A DNA stretch of 64,000 bases from Gigaspora rosea. Its lineage: Eukaryota; Glomeromycota; Glomeromycetes; Diversisporales; Gigasporaceae. This document shows positions 35,640 to 46,497 of this stretch, in pieces. Every line of letters begins with the position of its first letter. The first letter of the stretch is position 1. The position numbers and the translations under genes were made by a program. The stretch lies in contig QKWP01000210.1 in assembly GCA_003550325.1 (NCBI GenBank), positions 241,471 through 305,470 on the forward strand. The letters are read 5' to 3'. Under the pieces are notes generated by a model, which worked only from the letters and a program-made list of their open reading frames with translations, was not told where the DNA came from and made no database searches.

Positions 35640-36959
35640 TACTAATCTTTTAAGTATTTCTTCTAATAACTTTTAACTTGATAGTATCATGTTCTCCTCT
35701 TCTGTTTCTTCTCTCGTTCTTTCTTTTCATTTTCCTATCGGTCTTCTCTGTAATGTGTTTATCTTTTCACTCTCTATTATCGTTTTTCTCACCTGTTCTT
35801 CCCATCTTTTCCTGTCTTGTTTTCCAAGCTTCTTCCTGTTCTTGATTTCTTTATATTGCCTTCTTGTTTTTTGGTCTGCTTCTGCTAGTATCTTCCTTTT
35901 CCGTCTCTCATGTCTTCACTTCTTTGTCCGGTATAGTACTTCTTCTCTTGCTTCTAATATAAATGCGTATTGAAGTACGATGCTCTACTCTCTATTGCTT
36001 TTTCCTTATTGTCCCCGTTTTCAAAATATACAATAGCTGACGTCTTTGGATTCCCATTACTATTAACAGAAATGAATACCGTTTTTGCATTAAATTTTCT
36101 TAACTGTCTCAATAGTAATACTTCTTGTGCGTATTGGGGTATGTTTGTTACTACTGCCTTCTACTGTGCTCTTTCTTTAACTGTTAGAAAACCATCTTCT
36201 TCTTTCGAAATTCTTGTCAGTTTTCCTGCTACGATTGGAATTGACCAACTTGATTCTAACATCTTTTCCTCCTCTGACCCGTGGAATTGTATCTTGACAA
36301 CAGCTGACTTCACTTTTGCTCTTTTGACCCATCTTTTAATTTCAACTTTCCCAAATCTTTTAACTGCCAAAATTATATCTTTAGCTGTACAGTATTGTTG
36401 GATATTCCATAATACATAATCTCTGTAACACTCCCTGCTTGATGCTTCTATTATTGGTTTTCTTTCTTCTTCTTCTTTATTTACATCTTTGGTTTCAGCT
36501 ATCTCTTCTTGTATTGGTTTCGTTACAGTATTCTTTCTTTCTGACAGTTTTTTTCCCTGTTGAAGTGTGCTAAATGTTCATTATTTATCAAGTACTCCAA
36601 TATTTCTGTAACTCGTTCCTCAATTTCTCTAATACCATAATCTAATGTTTCTTCCTCTTGGATTCCTAGTGCAATTTTCTTACTCAACATAGCTATCATC
36701 TCTTCTCTCTGCTTTTCTTCTTCTACTGGACTATTTCTATTTTCTTTTTCCTCCTTCATCTTCCTTTCTAGCGCCTTCTATTCTGCTATTTCTGATATTC
36801 TTCTAACTATCAGAACCACTTCTGGATATTTTATTCCCAAAAATTCTGCTACAAATTTATCTCTCTCCAATACGATATTTCTATGTTCTGTTAAAGCCTT
36901 AACAATTTCGCTTTCTTCTTTTTTAAAGATATATTTATACTTTTCAAACTGCTCCATGC
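35640..36959 (-). pseudogene. LINE ORF1 (coiled-coil, RRM-like, basic tail), broken
   Basis: ORF1 products coat LINE RNA. The likely start is the ATG at 36959 (MEQFEKYKYIFKKEESEIV). An acidic/basic helical part follows (a stop at about 36780, then KALERKMKEEKENRNS), then a long Lys/Glu-rich segment (36759-36523). A fold with alternating strands (36420-35975) contains KRFGKVEIKRWVKRAKV and VFISVNSNGNPKTSAIVYFE, resembling one or two RNA-recognition motifs. The C-terminus (35970-35690) is strongly basic. At least three stops and frame changes are seen. The RRM call rests on pattern only. A decayed relative is at 1985-3655. Confidence 0.65.
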
Positions 36960-37582
36960 TGATCTGTACTTGCTTTGAAACTTCTTATTTTGGTATATTG
37001 GCTTTTCCTTAATCTTGTTTATTGATTATCTAGTTCTTGTTAGATCTACTTCTATTATATCTTGTTTACTTATCAAGTTTTACTTTTCCACGTATTTGTT
37101 GTGTTTATAACCAGTTTTGTACGTGTTCAGCCAAATTTATTTGTTTACTTGGCACTTACTATTGTATTATTAATTGTTTGTTTATTTGTTTACGTGTTCA
37201 CAAAGATCTGCAGTTCTGGGTCTAGGCTGATTCCCCAATTAATGCAATGGAAAACAAAAATTTTATTTTCCATTACAAAAAATTTGAAAAGTCTCCTTTT
37301 TGTGACTTTCAGTTAGTCAGATAAATAAATGCTTCTAATAAACCCTATCTATTTTTTTGTTCTCCACAAATAATCTTATACGCCAAATAGCTGCTTTTTA
37401 TTGTCGTTATCACTCTAGTTTGGATTTTTGTTTCCAATCGGAATTGGTCGTGAGGATCAGCAGAGAGAGTTGAGTATCTCTACGATATATATATTATAAT
37501 AAAGCATTTATTTATTAATTTATACATTTTTATATAATTTTAAAGTACATAATAATCTTTATTCAAAATCGATTTCTAAGGG

Positions 37583-37724
37583 CAGTGTTGTTGCTGGAAG
37601 GTCATTGGAAGTCCACTGGAAGGCTACTGGAAGAAAATTAATAGTGTCACTGGAACTTTTAGTTCCAGTGACACTATTGATTTTCTTCCAATAATCTTCC
37701 AGTAACTTTCCAACAACAAAACTG
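37583..37724. mobile_element. hAT-type hairpin MITE, 142 bp
   Basis: The ends are CAGTGTTGTTGCTGG and, on the complement, CAGTTTTGTTGTTGG. Flanking octamers TCTAAGGG (37575-37582) and CCTAAGGG (37725-37732) differ at one base. The interior is a near-perfect hairpin (AGTGTCACTGGAACT facing AGTTCCAGTGACACT) with repeated (A/C)TGGAAG words. Its ends resemble those of the hAT MITE at 2735. Confidence 0.85.
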
Positions 37725-38169
37725 CCTAAGGGGATTGACAAAAATCAGTTAATTTTTTAGAGGGGAAGGGGGTAAAAAAAGTTGAAATTATATATAAAAA
37801 CCTAACTATATAAATATTAAAGAAGAGAGAGGGGTATAGGCCTCTGATAAAAAATAATTAGGTGATTAATGACACAGCCCTAATACTACTTCTAAATACA
37901 AATCTATTCTTTATTACAATTCTATTTTTAATCTAACTATCCCTATTTCTAACAAAATTCTGCTTTTAATTACCTGAACCTATTTTTAATCATAGTCTTA
38001 AACCCAACTCTATTTATAATACTAAATCCAATCTATTTAATTGCGCTATAACCCAAATCTTACTATTGTACTTTTTCCAAATCTAACTATTGCATTATGT
38101 CCTAAAAGTTAATCATTTTGGTTAATTAAACATTGTCTTGAAAACAATCGTTCAAGTAAACAGAATTAA

Positions 38170-38375
38170 CTTTTATTCACATCTTTTTATTACTGTCATA
38201 CTTAGCCTGGCCGTCGAATCACCATGTCAAAATACTGCAAAGAATGCTATCGAATTGCCACAAGAACGCCATCGAATCACTACAAGAATGTCTTCAAAAT
38301 ATTGCAAGAGTTACTACAAGAGTGCCAACGACCCCACATTGAATCACTGTCAAGTTACTACAAGAAACAGGGTAT
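38170..38375. repeat. Degenerate repeat of about 22 bp
   Basis: Variants of CACTACAAGAATGCCATCGAAT follow one another about six times (for example CCACAAGAACGCCATCGAAT, CTACAAGAATGTCTTC). The plus-strand open frame across it (38138-38377) reflects the repeat and has no recognisable domain. Confidence 0.55.
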
Positions 38376-38399
38376 AAAATTTCTTTATAATTAATTACT

Positions 38400-41300
38400 T
38401 ACCTTTGTCTATTTCGAGTTTCGAAAAAAAAAAAATTCCAGTAGACAGGTTATTTTTAAAAAAATTAACAATCAAGACTTTGACCGATCGAATACGATAC
38501 ATATGAATTTATATGATTTTTATATAAAGTGACAATTTTTGATTACTATTAAACTTGTATAATACTGGAGTAGTCTCCTATAATTTTACTAACCCCTAGG
38601 TACTAGATTTAGACAGTTTCAAAAACTTATAAAAAATCTAAAAAATTTCAAAACCAAATTTTTTTTATATACAAAAATTGGCTAGCAGTATTTTTTTTAT
38701 ATTAATAACTAAATTGAGTACACTCTTTAAAACTAATTATAATTATAATTTACAATAAATTTTGCAAAATAAAAGTTTAAGTATATAAAAAATAGTAAAA
38801 ACTAATTATAATTAAAAAATATTATAATTATATTGTAAAATTTATTTTTTATATTATAAGCTTTTTTTAATTATTGCAAATTATACTATTTATAGAAAAT
38901 TACTAGTAAACTAAATAAATTTAGTTAGAATTAAAAAAATTGTCTATTAATTAAATTTTTAAATTTTTAATTAAAGGTTATAAAAATTTATCTTCTAATT
39001 TATTTACAAAAATTTTTTATATTAAATTAGTTTACTATGTGTTATATTACTTTAAATTTTAAAAAAGTTATAGTTATACTTTTATATTTAAATTTAAAAA
39101 ATTATTTACTAGTAAAATCTTTAAACTTAAATTTCTTTATATATATTAGTTTAATTTTTAAACAAATTTTATTAGCTAATTTAACTTTATAACTTTATTA
39201 AAACTTTAAATAAAATTATTTAATAAATTTTTTTTATAATTAAAAATATTTTCTAAAATAGCTAGTAGTTACTATATAAAATTATATAAAATTGGTTTAA
39301 ACTAAAATTTTTAAAACCAAAAAAATTCTATAAAATTCAAAAATCTATATATAGTTATTAAACTTTTTTTATAGAATTATAGTCTTAAAATACTTTAAAA
39401 CAATATTTAAATATATAGTTACTTTGCAGAAATCTAGGATTTTTTAATGAAATCTTTACGAGTCGTCGTGAAATTGTCACACAATTTTTGCGCAACAAAA
39501 TAAAATTATTACGCAATTAATTCATAGCAGTTACGGTAGACTTAACTATTTTGTAACGATTTAGTAACGATATTGCAAATAAGTATGTTTACAACTAATT
39601 TATAATTTAGTTACTGCAATATTATAAAGTTGTCAAAATGCGATAACGATTAATTCAACTTTAAATAAATTGTCACAGTTCCAATATGATCATGTAATTG
39701 CCCCGATTTAATATTTTGCCAATTCATTTATTTGTAATTTATTTATTTATTTATAATAATCAATATACATATTTATTTAATATTAAAATATACAAATTAA
39801 CCACTAACCAACTCTAACCAACCCTAATTACTAAATCATCGTTACATAACAAAATGTTTCGAAAACGTTGTCATGTAATGAACTTCTATTGCAGAATTAT
39901 AATCACACAAAAAATTATACTAAAGAAACCAACAACCTGATATAGTGCACACAATGAAGCCATAATAACAATAATTCTTTACACAACAAAATAATGCTTT
40001 AAGTAATGCAGAAAGAATTGAAATCCCTGTCTAGGTTCCAAAAACGTCGAATATTGAATCCTAGAACTAAAGGCTCTAGCAATAGCAATTCAGAATCGAA
40101 AGCAATAACATCAAGCCACTAAAAAGCTCCAACAATGGCACTATAACAAAATAATGAAAGCTCCAGTAATAACAACTCCAGTGACTCAAACTTACAAAAT
40201 AGAATTAGTATTAACGAAAGGAGGAAAAAAAGCTAGATACTTATCCCAATTCTCATTCGCTCAAGCCCAGGTATGCCCATTTCATGTTTCAACAAAATTC
40301 GACAAAAAAGCATTAGTATTATGAGAAAAAACAAAAAAACTTCTACAAAAAAAAAAATAAAGATCGAATACTTATCCCACTTAGGCCCGGATTTTTATTT
40401 CATGTTCAAACCATACTTATTTCTAGTTTAGCCCAAGTTCGATCCTTACTGGCACCAATTTCATATTTTAGTAAAGCATAAGCATATAAAAAAAAAGAAT
40501 GTATTAATACTGTCAAGAAGAAAATAAATTAACGAAAAAAAAGTCAATACTTATCATATACCAATAAAACATATTCATCATGCACATGGTCATCTAACTG
40601 GTGATTGGCAAATACACATTTTGCACATCTTTAGTCTTTCCACGCCTCAATTGAAGCCTTTATGATTAGAGTTGGTCGATAAGAAATTTCTAGGATTTTC
40701 TTTATTTTTTGAATTATGAGGAACAGCAAGCTACATCGACTATTGGGTTTCAAAAATCGGAACGATGGGCTATTAGGATTGGTTACTAACATGACAAGTT
40801 AGTAACTATCCAAAGAAGTAAAAAACAACAGAAGCAATTAGTAACCACTGGGGGAAAAATGTAAAACCAACAAAGGGAATAAAAAGCATATAAGTGATAC
40901 TTCTCTGTGCTTTGGCAAATAAGTCAGATAGATCAAATAAGTCAATGTCTATTGGTAATTATATAGCTAAGTAACGTTAGTGGTTTTAGTATTAGTTGGC
41001 GTTATTTTCATAATCTTACTTGTAGCTGTACTCAACTTTATTTAATAGTATTAATTCACTCATAATATACATCAATATAAAATCCCTTAAAATATTAACC
41101 CAAATCTAAGAAGTAAAATAAAAATTAATAACATTTTTCTATTAGTCGTAACATCATTCATTGAATCACCACATATATTTGTCTTAGCTTACTCTTTTGT
41201 AAACCATTGTTCGATTTGTGACGCAAATTGACTTCATAGTAATTACAACAGTACGCGTTATCTTCAGCTTGCATAATTATGGGTTTTTCTTTAAAAAAAA

Positions 41301-42440
41301 TCTATATCTAAACAACAAGTAAGCATACCAAATTCAGATGACTTAAAAGTAAAAATACCTCTAGTTCTATAGAATCTCAGAGAATAATCAACCAAAGGCT
41401 CTTGTAGAGTCGTAGAGCCTCAGGGAATAATCAACAAAAGGCTCTTGTAAGTCTCGGAATGTCCAACCAATCGGTACCATAGTCAAGTAAAGGTCCAATA
41501 AAGAGGCTCAATAAGCCTAAAAGATGAAAAGAACCTTATTTAGCATGAACAGAAAAGTAAGCTGCTTTAAGAATTCAGGATAAAACGTAAGAGACGGATT
41601 AATTTTGTTACGAGAAGATACTATAGCCTTGGACTTGATCAATAGTTATGAAGACTAGAAGGTACTGGTAATACTGATGAAAAGGTTTGGCATCCCTGTA
41701 AAGATAAAATCCCAGAAGAATAGTAAGCTCAAATTTTTATAAAAAACTTAAAATAACTATCACAAAAATTGAATTCAAAATAATGAAAAAAATAGACGAA
41801 GACAATGAACATATTCCTGTAATAAGAAACTGACAGAAAGATCGATTATTCTAATGTATCGTAAAAATCAAATCATAATTAAGGTCAGCCAAACGAGGCC
41901 ACTCTCTATAGAGAAAAACCTCATATTAGTTCAAATAGTCTTAATTGTTGCTATATGTCTGGAATTAGCGTTGAACAAGATGAACATTAGGCATCCATTA
42001 GTAATCAAAAATTAGCAGAGATTAATCAGGTTAATAGAACTATGATTTGGGTATAGTTATCGAAAATGATATAAATATTCTGAATAGAACCCAAAAACCA
42101 AGAACACCAAGCAACTTGAAAAACGATACCTGATATTATTGAAATATATTGCTATTAGCAATAATTGGTGAATCTTAGATGCCTAGAATATGAGAAAGAC
42201 GAAATATTGTACTTAACAGCATGATGGAAGTTCTATATTATTGGCCGCAGATATGCACATTGTAGATCCTAATTTGTTAGATGTGATTGGCCCAAAAAAT
42301 TTATACTACTGTAGTAGTACGTATGATCTTATCGATCAAAAAATTTTGTAGTCAAAAAATTCGTCGCGAATAAAGCTGTGTTTTGTTGAGTTTCTTCGTA
42401 GTCGAGTTTACGTGTGATTGAAGATTTGTTAAGCAAAAGT
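38400..42440. other. 4 kb without a supported gene
   Basis: 38.6-39.4 kb is almost only A and T. 39.48-39.70 kb carries words (GTAACGATTTAGTAACGAT) related to the tandem array at 54.4 kb. 40.23-40.56 kb contains loosely repeated ATACTTATCCCA phrases. 41.37-41.45 kb has a direct repeat of about 50 bp (AATAATCAACCAAAGGCTCT). I find no coherent coding frame or RNA gene. Confidence 0.5.
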
Positions 42441-42444
42441 TTAG

Positions 42445-42735
42445 TTGGGCTTTTGCTATATTAAAGCTTTATTGTGGTCGAGTTTCACTATAGTCGAACT
42501 TCAGTGGTCAAGTTTTGCCAGGTCAAGTTTTGCCGGGTCAAGTTTCACCAGGCCAAGTCTGTTGGTTAATTTTCGCTATAGTCAAGGGTCTTTCGCCATT
42601 GCCAAGGAGTTGGTCATGTTTTTCTGGGGTCTTTACCATTACCAAGGGCTAGGTTTCTCCGGGTCAAGTTTCTTTAGGTCAGTTTTTCCAGAATAAGGTC
42701 TCTCCAAGATCAAGTTTTATAGTACCAGTAAGTTT
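42445..42735 (+). repeat. Degenerate GGTCAAGTTT repeat upstream of the THAP/RING-like gene
   Basis: About ten degenerate copies of GGTCAAGTTTTGCC(A/G) and TCAAGGGTCTTTCGCCATT-type words lie 100-380 bp before the start codon at 42828. This explains the open frame 42445-42696. A possible promoter or 5' leader role is inference. A tandem repeat near a gene start could bind a factor, perhaps a zinc-finger protein made by the element itself. Confidence 0.55.
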
Positions 42736-42827
42736 TATCGCTGCTATTATTTAATATATAGTGAAAGAAAACATATTACTTTCAATGACTAATTATTTTA
42801 TTAAAAAAAAAAAGAGAGAAAAAAAAA

Positions 42828-45458
42828 ATGCCCACCAAGAATTTTGGTCCCTGTTCAATTATTGATTGTACGAATACCGATATTAAATTTCGTACAATCA
42901 CAGAGCTTTCATATGAAAAATGCTGCATGAAAAAAACATTAGAGGCGTATTCTTACCTTGAGGTTGGGAAACAACTTTGTCATCCACATTATTGTAAACT
43001 TGTGGAGCCATATGGATACAAATCCAAAAAAAATATTCAAAGAGAAAACGTGCTGGATCCAATGCTAATAGACCTGGATCTCACGTCAAACAATATCTTA
43101 GAGCCAATAGACCTTTTATCGAATAATGTATTTTAGGGTTAATTTTTTTTTATTTTATAAATTATTGTATTTTTTATAAATTTTTTTATTTTTAATAAAT
43201 AGAATACGTTCGCTTCGAGCGTAGATATGTTAACAAAAGCATTGTACTTCCAACAACGTCGGAAATGTACTGGTTTGGAATTAGACCCGGTAAATTTTGA
43301 ACGAATAATTAAAACTATTAATTCGGGTCTTAAGGGTTTTTTTAATTACTTGACGAATGCAATTATTTCGAAAGAGCACTCAGCTTATAATATAAGCGAA
43401 GCTAAAAAATCAGTGGTTGGATTGTGTTATTTAATTGCGGGTTTGCGCAATAAATTTGTTAACTGGCATAAATTAGAAGTAGGGTTATATTTAAGAGCGT
43501 CAGGTGCGACGTGGGAGGCCATTGACACAATGTCAAGCCTTGGATATTCATCATGTGCTAAAACAGTGGATATGTATCAAAAAAAAGTTCAAAAAGAATA
43601 TTCAGCAAAAATCGAACATTATTTTTTAGAGCATGTAATATTAAATTATATTTTTGTATAATGTTATTTTGTCTAATATTAATACAGTATATTAATAAAG
43701 TACAATTGTATTTTTATTAGAATAATTTTCATGTTTATAATATTGATGACTATCATTCTATTCACGAGAACCGTAGGCCTGATACGGTATCAACCTCAAC
43801 AGCAAACCATTTCGCTACTTGCATAGCAAAACCAATTGTAGGGTGCTCTTCTGTGCCACTTGTGTTTAATGGAGTGTCAGTTCACAATCCAGCAAATGTA
43901 GAAGCATCACGGGTTTGTTGGCACCTAATTAATTGATATATGGGAATATTTGATATTTCGTACTCGGATTATCAGCAATCACAAGGTCATTTGGTTAGTA
44001 ATAGGTTTGACCCGATTGAATTGTTAACAATACATAGTTACGCAGATAATATAGAGGAATGTAAGGAGGAGCATTCAATTAAAGGGCTTCAACTCTTAGG
44101 ATTTAAAGAGCAAAGTTTACATGGTGTACACGATTATGTTAATGTATTAAATCTTATACTATCAATAAATAACAAGACACAGCATTTGAATGGGCGGTTT
44201 GCACCAATTGTCAAGAACTGGCAAGGCCAAATTTTTATAAGAAAAGCCTTGTACATGCGAACATTACCTGAGTCTTCTTTTTAACAACAAATCGAGTCTT
44301 TTTTGCATATCTTAGGCCAGCTTCATGTATAGCTTAATAGTAGAGAACAAGTTCTTATGATATATCATTCCTTTTTTGAAAAATTATTCCATTACGTGTT
44401 TGGTGAGGGTAAAGTCTTAGCAAAAAAACCTCATCCTTGGAGGATAAATCTCCTATTAGAACTCGTGCATAATGGTTGGTTAAAAATCAAAGACAAAATC
44501 GTCAAAAAATTTGGCCGAATTTGCAAAGACGTCGAGTATCGAACCATGATAGACCTTCTTGACAATTTAGTTCCTGCTACACTCGACGTCTATGCAATTC
44601 TATTTCGATCGGGTCAATTTAATGAATACGTAGAGGCAATTTTTCGTATCTGGACATTCGCTTTGCGCTGGAAGCGAAAAAATTACAATAAAGCACCTCT
44701 TGTATTCTTATCAGATGTGTTTTACTGGAGTGATACTAACCACCCTTTTTTAACGTATTACAGCACCATTTAACAAGTTTTAATGAGTATTACGTGGAAA
44801 ATGTACACAGTAAAATCTGAGCCAACACCTCTCAAAATGCATCAGCAGATAGCATTACAAAGCAAGCCTACTTTATTATGAATCACGATCCTACATTTAA
44901 AAACACTTATTGCAAAACATGACAATACCCATATACTATGAAGACATTAAATTTTCTCTATGATAAAACGGTACTTTTTTTATTACAACATTTTCAAGAC
45001 ATTTTTTTACAACCGTGGAAAAAGTATTCCAAGACTGCAAAAAAAAAAAATAAACCTCCAACGACATACTATCTTGCTACCTTAAACAAAGATGTAGACC
45101 TGCGACACCTCCCAACAGCTTACAGCACAGCACATCCTCCCCATCCAGAATTATACAATTCTTGTGGACGTTTGCTTGTTAATAATAATAGCACGGTATT
45201 TGCTTGTGGCCATAGTTATCATATTGATTGTTATCGTGGAAAATGTACCCACTGTGAAGAGTTTTATAAAAAAGGAATTTTTAAAAATGTTCGAAAGTTT
45301 TTAACCCGAATCGAAAAAGGAGAAGATAAACTTACCAAGGAAGATATTTTAATGATAAAAATGATGTGGAAAGTCAAGATGAAAAGTCTGAGGATGTAGA
45401 AGAATTAGATCACTCATCTAAGTTGATAGCAGAAATTAATCAAATAGAAAATTGGTAA
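42828..45458 (+). pseudogene. Unnamed multi-exon gene: N-terminal THAP-like C2CH finger, C-terminal RING-like finger
   Basis: The function is unknown. Exon 1 (42828-43127) has C-x4-C-x36-C-x2-H (C of GPCSIID to LCHPHY), the spacing of THAP zinc fingers. Introns 43128-43202 (75 bp) and 43635-43720 (86 bp) are in phase 0 with GT-AG ends. Exon 3 encodes IDDYHSIHENRRPDT, RRP-then-TSTANHFAT, ELLTIHSYADNIEE, GQIFIRKALYMR, KPHPWRINLLLELV, NLVPATLDVYAI, then an LF-RSGQFNEYVEAIFRIW stretch and KAPLVFLSDVFYW. The C-terminus has C-x13-C-x1-H-x2-H-x2-C-x4-C-x2-C (ACGHSYHIDCYRGKCTHC), RING-like but lacking one Cys of the first pair, then an acidic tail ending at 45458. In-frame stops lie at 43934, 44282, 44330, 44818 and 44920, with frameshifts near 44760 and 45350, so this copy is dead. 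The architecture recalls multi-copy Glomeromycotina proteins. Transposon origin is an inference. Confidence 0.7.
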
Positions 45459-45469
45459 ATATAAAAAGA

Positions 45470-46490
45470 ACAAGTAAATTTATTCGAACTAACCATTAGC
45501 CTTTTACTTTGAATTCTATTTTTTTTTCTTTTAAAAAAAAAAAGGTAAGTCAAATATAAAGAAGCACTTGTAGATTTAATTGATTGAACCGAATAATGTA
45601 TGAGTATGGGCATTAAGAATTGAGGAGAAACTTATCATCTAATATGTAGATATGAAGAAACATTTATGGATTTAACCAAATCATTAAAGCTTAAACCAAA
45701 TAAAGAATCTGGTTTAAATTTCATAAAAGTAAATTTTAGAATTGACACAATCGCCTGCGAAGGCAGCAAAAGAAAAACTATTACTATTTGCTAAAAAAAA
45801 CCTACGTCTAATAAAAGTCATGCAGATCGTAAGATGCGTGAGATGCGTTTTGACAAAACACTTACATTGCGGCCATAGAACACTCTGGCAAAGTTTTGTA
45901 GGAATTGGACGATTTTTTGTTAAGTTGTCATATGATGTACTCCTATTTCTTATATTTTTGATATAAAAAATTTTGTGTAACCATCATGCATAAATCGAAT
46001 TTCTGTCATGCTGTACTTAACTGGGTCTATTAAATACAAGTCCATGTGTTGAAGAATCTCTAAACATACTAGAAAAAAATAATACTCCATAATAAAAACC
46101 GTGTTAATATTCAAGACCAGAGATAACACGAGCAAAGATCAAATCAAATCAACACCCGAGAAAATAAATCTGATATTGGGCAAAATTCAGCAAAGATTGT
46201 TGACGTTCTGGCACTAATAGTGTAGTACAAGAAACAAAAGCAAGAAAACTTTCCCATAAAATCACAATAGCAAAAACGAGATCGAACCAAAAAAAAATTG
46301 TACAGTAGTAACAGTATATAGTTGATGATCGTCAGAGATCTAATCATTTATAATACTGTAATATATATACTGTAGTTAGTGCGACTCACGTCATGACCGC
46401 AAACTATATTAATTTTACCCAACAATTACCAATCCACAATACTCTATATTAAATAATTGTAAAAATTGTAAATATAAGCTTTTGAAATTG
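45470..46490. other. Spacer between the THAP/RING-like gene and the CMC-like transposase
   Basis: Weakly coding-like plus-strand pieces persist to about 45910 (Lys-rich, SPAKAAKEKLLLFAKKNL) but carry no recognisable motif. 45990-46490 shows nothing. No terminal inverted repeat could be identified here by eye. Confidence 0.4.
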
Positions 46491-46497
46491 TATATAC

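Larger units (their letters stand above)
29802..37240 (-). mobile_element. Near full-length LINE (non-LTR retrotransposon), copy B
   Basis: On the minus strand the order is 5' leader, ORF1 (from 36959), AP-type endonuclease (from about 35455), reverse transcriptase, RNase H, C-terminal CCHC finger, 3' UTR and terminal A-run (29802-29810). The 3' UTR (30110 down to 29810) is about 90 percent alike to copy A by eye. The 5' boundary near 37.2 kb is approximate. Multiple stops and frameshifts make it inactive. The domain order (APE endonuclease first, RNase H present) fits the I/Tad-like LINE groups. Confidence 0.85.

Noticed and set aside
31708..36419. Plus-strand open frames of 100-206 codons within 31.7-36.4 kb
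   Set aside because: They are antisense shadows of the LINE ORFs, Leu/Ser/Phe-rich because the sense strand is Lys/Glu-rich.
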